From: Istiophorus platypterus
Taxonomy: Eukaryota > Chordata > Actinopteri > Istiophoriformes > Istiophoridae
DNA: 64,000 nucleotides
NCBI GenBank assembly: GCA_016859345.1
Contig: CM029118.1
Location: forward strand, 26,540,501-26,604,500
Reading direction: 5' to 3'
Part shown: positions 38,101-64,000 of the stretch, piece by piece
Layout of the letters: each line of letters begins with the position of its first letter
How positions within the stretch are numbered: position 1 is the first letter of the stretch
Made by a program: the position numbers and the translations under genes
Notes under the pieces: generated by a model
Databases searched by the model: none
What the model saw: the letters and a program-made list of their open reading frames with translations, nothing else
What the model was told of the DNA's origin: nothing

Positions 38101-41100
38101 AACAGTCACCAAATAATAAAGACAGATCAATAATAAAGAAGTCAGACAGTATAATATAAAGTAGATGGATCAAATATAATTAAGCACATTTAATAAATAT
38201 GCCCCTCTGGGACACATTACATATATTTGCAAATAAAAACAAAATTACTGACCTGGATAGCCTTCTAAACTAGTCCTCACATCTTCCACTGATGGATACA
38301 GCTGCAAAATAATCACCTATTAGCTACTCACTTTAGAAATTCAGTGATCTCTAATCTCACTTTCTGAAAATTGTTTTCTGGTGCTGTTTGTCTTATTCCA
38401 TTACAAATCCATTTTAGGCATTTCAATGTCTTGCATGGACTGTAAGGAAAGTGTAAACATGTAACCTCAAAATGACTCTTTTACTTACCAGTTGAAAGCT
38501 GAGGCAAATGCTAAAAGGGCCTAGCACCTAAAAGTAGTAGCAGCATTCAAAGAAAACTTAATTTGTGCTGTATTATTTTGTACTCTCTCTATCTTAGCAT
38601 TTGAATGCTGCATCACACAAGCAAAAGACCACATCAAGTGTGTGCTGGAGGAACGTACCAAGTGCATGGGGGGGTCTGACTGGAGAGAGGATTTCCCCAG
38701 TGTGGTCATGGTGCGCTGAAATTCCCCCGCCAACCATTTGGTTTTATCCAGTCCCATTGAGCCAATACTGGAGAACTGGCCAATAACAGGCCATCGTTCA
38801 TAGCCGCGAATCGGTTCTGTGTGGTCTCGCAACAGCTAGAAACATGAGAAAAAGGGAAGAAAGATAGGAGAAAAAACTCCAGTTAGAAACTATATGTCAC
38901 ATTTCACAACATCTTCAGAAGCCGTCATAGTCCTGTGGAAATGCCATTTCTTTTAGGTATTTCCTAATTCATCAGGTGGATACTTTGAATATACATCTGC
39001 TCCCAGTTTACTATACATAAGTAAATAATGCAGTTTCTTGGAAACATGGAAAAGTGATATGAACAGTCTTGCTAAAGTTTTAACTAAAAGCCAATCAGCA
39101 TTTAATATGAACATTAAAGGACTTCTTCTCCCAAGTTTACCAGATATTTTTAGATCGATTTCCTAAATTCCAACCAGGCTTTTATTACAACACAATATGA
39201 AAATCAATGTACAGAAGCTTGAAACTCATGAGATATCACAGTGAGTATAAAGTTTAATCTGTTATTGGGGGCTAATGCAATGTGCGATTGTTTTGTGGTT
39301 GCGTGATTTTTAAAGTCAGCTGATGAACAGAAACATTTACACCACATGAAACAGCCAGATTCACTATATCCTTTCAACGCTGTCCATGTTTGCCCATTGG
39401 TTATCCTCATCGGTTTCATTCTCCATAAGTTTCCAGATGTCACATCTCTGTCACATTGGAACTTCCCGGAAAAAATGTAATGACAACAGCCTGGAAGAGT
39501 TTTTAGAAGTGATTTCTAATACACTGCCATACAACCGCAATAACTTTGAAAAATAAAGATGTGTGAGAATGACAACTGACTGATTTCCAACTTAAAGTCT
39601 CCACAAAGAAATTCTGTAAAACTCCTGCAAAATAGTTGGTAATTGTGATTTGTAGCAAAAGTAATATCTCTCTAACTCTAAAACGAGTTGCCCCCCCCTT
39701 TCATTTATGTAACACAGTACATTAAATAGAAAAATAATATCACAACACTGCACTGAAACCACAAACCAGCCTGCCAATCTCTCCTTGAAGTGAAAATATT
39801 GGACGCAACTATAAAAAAACCTAAGCACATAATGAAACTACTGGCAGCTATAGACTTTTCTGTATTGGACAACTGTACATTAGTGAGAAATTAGTGAGAG
39901 AATAGTGGAATGAGAGAGAATAAAAGGACATTTTTACCTTTCTCAGCCTCAGGTGGCCCCAGCGCTCCATGTCTGAACCAACATACCTGCCTGGGGTTGA
40001 GCCAACCAGATACACCCTTATACAAGAGGATAATAATATTCAAAGAACTGCACCAAACTCAGTAGCAACCGCACAATCATCACTTGATAACAAACTAATA
40101 TATAGATGTTACCTGGTTGGGTGAGAGATCCAATATTGTATCTCCTTAGATCTCAAGGAATTTTAACATAGAGTCTATGTCCAATTTAAAAAAATATCTT
40201 TGTACACGTGAATCTGCAGGTGCCTTGCGTTCACCTGGCTTCCGACAGGTCGTGCTCCTTGATTCGTTCGATCCACTCCTCCAGTTCTGGTGCGCGATAC
40301 GACGCCAGGTATTCCAGCAGGTCCCTCTTAAAGAAGGTAGGTGACTCACCTGCACTCACACTGCTGCCCTTTTGTAACCGTGGAAACAGAGGGCTCATCC
40401 ACATCCTTGTTTGGAAATAAGAGATTCAGGGGCATGACCATAACCCTAACCAAACCATATATCTGGTTACTATGCAACAAAAATGAAATTACTGCCTTTC
40501 ACAAGTTCTTCTGTCTTTTCTTGTCTTTTCATGTGGCTGCCCAAAAATCTTCATTGTTTAAATCATGGTTTAAAAGCAAACAAAAAACAAAAACAAAAAC
40601 AGACAGACTCACCCTTGTGTTTTCTGGTACCAGTCAGCTCTGATGAGATTGGAGGTCAGAATAATGACTCTGAAGCCTTCCTCATACCACAGCAACATCA
40701 TCTTGCTGCACAAAAACACACAAAATATTAATAAATTAATGCTGAATGTACAAGGAGTTTAAAAGTACTTAAAAGATGATACAGGGTGATAATAGTGCAA
40801 TAATAATACATCTGTTTCAAAGCAGACATTTTGACTTGTCATGGCAGGAAAAGCACAGGTGTAACTAAGAGTTTGAAGTAATTAATTCCATTATTTATGT
40901 TACTGGCGACACCCACACCTTTTTCATTTCTATCATTACACAAGGTGTGGTGACATCACCTTACTGCCAGCATTGTTCTATTCTGCCTCCAGTCTGACAA
41001 GTCTAATCCATCAAGTAAACTGAAAACATCTGTTTGGGCATACAGGTCCTTTACAAGTGCAAAAGCTGGAGAGATTCCAGCAGCAATGTTCAAAACTGAG

Positions 41101-43487
41101 CTGGTGTGTTAGCAAACAACAATGTGAAAAAAAAATTAGCAGGTACAACACAAGACAAGGAAGGAAATGCTTACGTGTGGTGAGTTCCAAATGCAATATC
41201 CAACTTGGCCTGTCACGGAAAATCATGCATATTAGTCCCATTATTCTCAACAGGAGTTTCCCAGTGTGACTATTTTACTTACAGATCAGACTGTTTATAT
41301 TATCAAGCAAATGGTTCTTCAGAAAAACTCACAGACTGTTTTCTGTGGCAATGACACTGTACCTGGCAGAACCGAACATGTGGAAAGGGCTGAGCCTGCT
41401 GCATCAGTCTGGCCTTGGCCTCCCTCTTATCACCATGGACAATAAGAACCGGACGATTCCTGAAAACACAACTCATTGTATTGAATCAACTTAATTTGAT
41501 GCATGAAAAAAGAACAGAAGAGTTTGAAAGCCATGTTTGTAAAACCCTAAACCTAAACATACTCTCTTTTACATGCTTACCAGGTAGTTTCATAATTTAT
41601 TGTGCTCCTTTTTAATTTTATCTCTAAATTTATAATTTTATAAAAGTATAAACTAGTCCCTGATTATTGTGAGAAGTGCTAGAAACTACACCAGATTCCC
41701 ACTACTCCGAGAAGTGGTGTATGTTTATGATCATGTGATGATGGCAAAGACGCACTTACCTAAACTCTGATGGGAACTGCTGAACCATCCAGCCAATATC
41801 AAAGCAGTAGTTAAACTATGAAGGAAGAGACTATATTATTGGTTGAAATCCCCTTTAAGCCATGCTAGTAGCTCTTTGAGGCTATACTTAGGCACAGCAG
41901 TGCTTTTAGCTAAATGCTGATTCCTAATGCAGGCTAATACGTTCACAGTTATATCAGTCACATGCTGATGTTTAGCATGTTTCCCATTATAGTCTAGCAT
42001 GTAAGCATGCCAACATTTTCTAATGCACAGTACAGCTGAGGATGATGGGAATGTGATTAGTTTTGCAGATATTTTGTTATCAAGACCAAATTTAATTTTT
42101 ACCTGATGAGGGTACTGGAGAAAAAATGAGGGGGATGACCAAAGCTGAGGATTCATCCTCTGAGCACCAGAACTGTACAATATTTCATAGCAATGTAGCT
42201 TCTAATTGTCAAGAAATTTGACAAAAACAACCAAAAATGTCAACCTAATGGTGAGACTAGAGGAAAAGTCAGGGTATCACCAAAGTCAGTGAGGTTCATC
42301 ATCTGGAGACCATGAATGTCTATAACAAAGTACTGGGATGACTGACCAACTGACAGCCCTGGAGCCATGTCGCTAGCATGGCTGAAAGACAGGACATGAA
42401 AATAGTTTTGACAGATTCGATGGTTACTCACCTGAACAGATTCTTTCAAGGTCCCAAATAATGGAGAGAGAATGTCTAGATGAAAAGGAAAAGTAAAGAT
42501 AACTTGATAAAACTATATTATAAAAGACTGACGATAAAAAATGGTGGATTTCAAATGTGTAGGAATTCTGCAGAAGAGAGATCCCCACAGGAATCAGCAG
42601 TCACAAAAAGGCATGCCGTGTTGATGGGGGATTAAAACTAGGGCCATGATTTTGCTAGAGGGTCTCTTTACTCACAGCGTCACTCTGCTTCCCTTTGATA
42701 AAATCAAAAACCAACAGTGAACAGTGTCAATAAGTGAGGATAGGTATTTGACATTCCAACACTCAGACTGATAACCTTCTTCTTTAACAGTGCATTTAAG
42801 CGGATGTTTTGTTTCTGAATCTTGACATGTAAAACCAGTTTGCACCAGACTTTATTGAGCAAACATTTTCTCACCTCTAATATGCAGTGCTCCACTGTTG
42901 TACTTCCTGTCCAGGCCCGTGACCTTGTTGAGGTAAAACCTGTAGTTGTCATTCAGACAAGGAATATTGGACTCAAAGAAGTCCTCTGGCTCGTCGATAT
43001 AGTAGAGCCGGCCATGGGGACTGGGAGGGCGCTCACTTTCCACCTTCGGTTTCTTTGTTTTTGGGCTTGGAGGTGCCCTCTTTGGTAGGTTACTGAGACT
43101 CTTCCCCTTCACATCTCCATCATCTTCATCACTATCTGAGAGAGCCCAGCCTGAACCATCTGACACTTCTTTCTTCCGCTTTCCAGCCAATGAGGGACTA
43201 GTTTCATACTTTACAGGATTCAACTGGTTCATTGCAGCAGACTGTCTGGCCTCAGAGCCAATGGCAAGTGAGGAAACAGGGGGCTTAGACGGTTCGGGTT
43301 TCACGTCCACAGTGGCCCGCACTGGTTCCACTTTGGGGCCGGGGGGAGAGGCAGGCCGACGTGAGCTGTGACTGGGTACAGCAGCTTGTTGGGGCTTAGT
43401 TGTTGTAGTCCCGGATGGAGGAAGCTCCTCGTCATCGTCATCACTGCTGGAGATGGCCCACTTGCCATGCTGACTGTCCTGAGACAT
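35182..43487 (-). CDS. tdp1: Tyrosyl-DNA phosphodiesterase 1
   Basis: This nuclear and mitochondrial repair enzyme hydrolyses the phosphotyrosyl bond linking stalled topoisomerase I to DNA 3' ends. Coding exons in transcript order: 43487-42875, 42475-42432, 41815-41760, 41459-41363, 41209-41175, 40705-40613, 40405-40235, 40016-39938, 38835-38659, 38301-38253, 38061-37995, 37448-37341, 37068-36966, 36637-36532, 35255-35182. All phases agree, giving about 623 residues (human 608). The first exon encodes a disordered acidic/Ser-rich N-terminus (MSQDSQHGKWAISSSDDD). Both HKD half-motifs of the phospholipase D superfamily are intact: GTHHTKMM (H281, K283) and MPHIKTYM (H509, K511), with the following SANLSKAAWG block. 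The C-terminus APDTHGNIWVPS matches human. The start is the first ATG, conserved with human MSQ; a TTAG acceptor just upstream implies a 5' non-coding exon. Confidence 0.96.
37451..37529. repeat. Imperfect CA-rich repeat
   Basis: An interrupted CA/CG-rich array (ACACACGC, AAACATG units) at the 3' end of the TDP1 intron preceding the second HKD exon. It begins directly at the acceptor of exon 37448-37341. Confidence 0.75.
41858..42383. mobile_element. MITE-like percomorph repeat with AGCCATGCTAGC ends
   Basis: The left end AGCCATGCTAGTAGCT and the right end CGCTAGCATGGCT are inverted. The interior has family text I recognise: CAGCTGAGGATGATGGGAA, ATTAGTTTTGCAGATATTT, AGAGGAAAAGTCAGGG and CCATGAATGTCT. 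It lies in the TDP1 intron between exons 42475-42432 and 41815-41760. It is non-coding; the superfamily was not assigned. A second copy in opposite orientation is at 62159-62690. Confidence 0.75.
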
Positions 43488-44099
43488 GCCTAACCAGAGA
43501 TACAGAGAGCTTAAACATCAGCTGATCCAACAGAATAGGTGAGCCCATGGGCAGTCATAATGAACAGGCCTGGATTAAGAGGAAAAACATGTGTCCAAGC
43601 CATTAAAAGGCTGACTACATTGATATTGCTTAAATTTCCCCCTGCTTTTAACTCCACCAGTTGGCTAATGTTGTTATATTGATCATATAAGTTGATATCC
43701 ATGAAACTTAAAGGAAAGATAGACATTAGTAATCTCATGGTGGCAATTACTGTTGACAACCTCATGGAGATAGATTTTATTTTGAATAAAAGAATATGGT
43801 TTGCAGCTGAGAACTAAACTGGAGTGAGAGGAAATATTCTTTGGGGTCTGTGACAAAAAATGCACAACTAAATAAAATCGACGAGGATACTTGGGCTATT
43901 TATACTGGGGTATGAAACGTGTGAATAGACAGGATGCATACAGATATGCGAAATGAAATGTTAAGAGATGTCTCAACAAATTTACAAAATACATAAATAC
44001 TAATTAGCTACACAACAATACCCAGCAGCGAAAACAAGATATATATTTTAAGATGTATTGCATAATAAATCTGCAAATACAAGAAAAACGCAAAGTGCA

Positions 44100-44400
44100 G
44101 TGGGTAAACAAAGAGACGATGAGGTGATATTCTGCTGTTTCTGGCCGAGCGCGGACTTTGCTTTACCCCGTCGGACGCGTGAAGCCGCAGCGCAGGTCGA
44201 TGCTGAGACGCTGAGACGCTGAGACGCAGAGACTCGTATCGCTCGGTTCAGCCGCGGAGCAAACCTCAGTCAAACGCCTCCATCACACCCACCACGGCGC
44301 AGGATGAGGGCGAGGAAAGTGCGTCCGGCTCGAAACTTCGTCTTCTCTGGTGGTTCCGCCACATCGGCGCGACCTGCGCACGGACCAGCGACCAGTTTGT
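44100..44400 (-). promoter_or_regulatory. CpG-rich promoter region of TDP1
   Basis: A short CpG-dense block lies about 0.6-0.9 kb upstream of the TDP1 start codon. A minus-strand 5' splice site (GGG|GTAAAG at 44167/44166) could end a non-coding first exon that joins the acceptor immediately before the ATG. A near-perfect GAGACGCT repeat (44208-44226) lies inside. Confidence 0.5.
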
Positions 44401-46560
44401 GTTAATTTTTTCCTAAATAATAGTACATTTCTTAGCTTTTCTAATTGTAATATCATGGTTGTTGTTGTTGTTGTTAATATTGTTGTTGTTGTTGTTATTA
44501 ACATTGTTGTTGTTGTTGTTGTTGTTGATATTATTATTTTAATTAGTTATTTTGTGTTACGTGAATTATGTTGTTACTCAAATTAACTGGCCCACTCCGA
44601 GATGATTGAGGACCACCAGCAGCTCTACCAACATTGGTCCAGTTCATTTGGAGATTGTCAAAAACATGATTATACTGGGTTAGGGGTTTCCTACATGCTA
44701 GTTGTCCCATTTTGTTATCCCAGAAATAATGAATGATAAATCACTGGAACCTAAAAAGTTAGGTAACGATACAGTAGACTATTATTACAAAGCAAAAGGA
44801 ATACAGGAAGGCCCAGATGTGGTGGAGGTTTATCACAAAGAAACAGCTGTAAGAAACACACATGACAGGTCATGGCAAGTATAATACAGTACTTGAGAGC
44901 ACTGAGCTCCAGATTCAGTCTTGGCAGCAGTGATAGATAATAATGATAATGCAAATTAGATTACTTCACATTCATCCAGACATATCACCTTGGAGAACCA
45001 TGGAGAACAAAAAAAAAAAAAAAAACATAATCAATATTGTTAAAGATCTTACCATCCACAAATAGCAGGCTAACATCTTGAGAGCCTAGTCTTCTTTTGA
45101 ATCAATTTTCAAGTGCCGATAGTAATCAGTATCGTTAACTATGGCATCACCCCTACCCCTTTACGCCCAAATCCGGTTCCAATGGTATTGAATTATAGCA
45201 CAATCCTTCTCACGACAGCAATTGCCCACAACAGTCCCTCTGTCGAAGTTCAACAAGCTCCAGAAAAGCACATTTTGTCCAATGCCATTACTAACAGTAA
45301 CTAGGATCGTGCTGATGTCAAGTGATGGTCACTGCCAAGGACAAGAAGAATAGCATAAAGAGAGAAACTTATGATGAGGATAACCAGAACAATGAAAAAA
45401 AACTGTATGCTACACATGAGTATGTTGATTTATCAATGTCCATATTTAGCCAGAGTAGAATGACTTGATACAATGGGGTAAAAAATAAGATGTGGGTTTT
45501 TTCATGCATTCGTTTGCATCCAAATCTCCTTTAATACAAAAAAATATAAAGTGAAGAGGCACCATGTTTGAACTGTGACTCTTTAGAGTGTACCCACTGT
45601 TCCCTGCTTGTGACCTGTAAAACCCAACTCCACATCCGTATTTTGGGGGAAAAATCCTTCCTTAAGGGCAATTAGGCAGCTGCTCTGCTCTTATTTTTGT
45701 AAATTATGTGTTATAATGTTGTTGGTCTCCTTTTTCATAGTCTTTGACTTGTTTCAGTTTTTTAAATATACTCATATGGGGCATTTAAAATGGATTTCTG
45801 TCAGTTGTTTGACCTTGATTCTTATTTAATACAACTTCTTCAGAATACAATATGTAAATTAATGCAGAGAAAATGAATGTGATCCTAAATAAATACTTTT
45901 TTTAATGCTTTGATTTATTATTATACAGAATTGTTGTTTATTGTGAGACACTCCTCAGTACAGCCATTGAAGCAAAACGTCATCATGTTCCAACTGAATC
46001 ATCAAACCTCATGTATACAGTTTTGACTATTCACATCGCCACCCAGATACAGCCCCCAAGGAGGAGAGTTTTCCAAGATCCAAAATCCAAAGCCAGAGGG
46101 GCAGAGAGCTGCTGACTTAGCCAGGGGTTTGTCAGCCTCAGCCTTGTTTTCCCTCCCTGGTTCTTCGAAGGAGGAACTTAAGAGCAGTGTCCACAGCTTC
46201 TGGCGCCAGGAGCCCAGAACTCTGTTCAAGCTCTGCTGGCTTTGCATCCCCTTCAAAGAGCGGACTGGATTTTAGACCTTGCCTTCCTACTGAACTACTG
46301 TGCCTTTCTTTCAATTATGTTTTTGGACAGAAGCAAGATCATGGAATTATTTTAAAAATTACACAAGTCTACATTTTGACACAACCTGCTATTTTGCATT
46401 TTACAGTTGATCTATTCCAGGCTGGATCCTGCAGGTGCCTACTGCTTTACAAACTGGTTAATGCCACCTTCTACCCATCCTCCTTGCGTGCATGCCTTTA
46501 TACTCCTGTACAGCTGGTGGCAGCATTGCACCACCGGCTTGCTTGTGAGCTGTGATAAAA
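44401..46560. other. Intergenic DNA between divergent TDP1 and EPRS1
   Basis: About 2.2 kb, mostly AT-rich, without a supported gene. It contains a GTT trinucleotide array (44458-44527), an A run (45009-45025) and otherwise unassigned sequence. The distal regulatory DNA of both genes must lie here, but no specific site can be claimed. Confidence 0.5.
44458..44527. repeat. (GTT)n array with ATT interruptions
   Basis: Three blocks of GTT repeats are separated by AATATT, ATTAAC and similar spacers. The array flanks the TDP1 promoter about 60 bp outside the CpG block. Confidence 0.9.
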
Positions 46561-46708
46561 CCAGAGAGTCGTTTTCCAGTCCCTTCCAGCCGTGAGCTGC
46601 TGGTGTGGAGTGTGGTCCTCCCTGTCCTCCCTGTCCCTTAGACTTCAGCCCGGTCTCTTGATCAGCGAAAAGGCTTCATCACCCGTGTGGGAGACGGATT
46701 TACACAGT
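46561..46708 (+). promoter_or_regulatory. Presumed EPRS1 5' UTR and promoter-proximal region
   Basis: This sequence lies immediately upstream of the EPRS1 start codon. It is richer in GC than the intergenic DNA before it. The CpG-dense part of the locus actually lies downstream in intron 1 (about 47.09-47.29 kb). No TATA box or initiator was identified with confidence, and the transcription start is unknown. Confidence 0.35.
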
Positions 46709-63908
<17,200 letters not shown>

Positions 63909-64000
63909 GTCTGAACAACAGATGTTTATTGGACTGACTTTTGACCAAACTGTGTATATCTATGCTGGTACACGCACACACATTGAAAGTTTACAGTACC

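Noticed and set aside
39180..39500. Possible dispersed repeat in a TDP1 intron
   Set aside because: Some phrases look familiar, but I could not recall a consensus or find end structures, so no call is made.
44702..45304. Two plus-strand frames (60 and 63 codons) between TDP1 and EPRS1
   Set aside because: No homology recognised, no splice or promoter support, ordinary length for chance frames.

Overview
The window looks like nuclear DNA from a teleost fish, most likely a percomorph. The genes are vertebrate, with short exons, mostly GT-AG introns and phase-consistent splices. The non-coding DNA is rich in TG/CA microsatellites. It also carries several dispersed repeats that I recognise from percomorph genomes. 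The species cannot be named from the sequence alone.

Layout: (1) 1-6781, + strand: the C-terminal half of a KIF13B-type kinesin, 18 exons ending in a CAP-Gly domain, followed by a long 3' UTR or intergenic stretch. (2) 21408-28305, - strand: all recognisable coding exons of HMBOX1, a homeobox telomere-binding protein, convergent with KIF13B. Its CpG-rich promoter and a probable 5' non-coding exon lie near 33.1-33.9 kb. (3) 35182-43487, - strand: the complete TDP1 coding region, 15 coding exons, in tandem with HMBOX1. (4) 46709-63908, + strand: the first 26 coding exons of EPRS1 (bifunctional glutamyl-/prolyl-tRNA synthetase), divergent from TDP1. The gene runs off the right edge just after the start of the ProRS catalytic core.

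The four genes do not form a pathway. They are ordinary housekeeping or regulatory genes that happen to be neighbours. KIF13B next to HMBOX1 matches the human neighbourhood on chromosome 8p as I recall it. TDP1 and EPRS1 lie on other human chromosomes, so the right half of the window is a rearranged neighbourhood relative to human.

The non-coding DNA holds a nearly identical 744-bp tandem duplication (17385-18851), a Tc1/mariner transposase relic, several MITE-like elements with terminal inverted repeats, LINE remnants and long dinucleotide tracts. I found no undescribed biological system. The points most worth checking are: an EPRS1 linker with five WHEP domains (human has three), a TG tract beside the acceptor of a frame-breaking HMBOX1 homeobox exon, a transposon ending a few bases inside an HMBOX1 5' splice site, and the recent tandem duplication. 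Exon boundaries were called by eye from homology, splice dinucleotides and phase. UTR ends are inferred.
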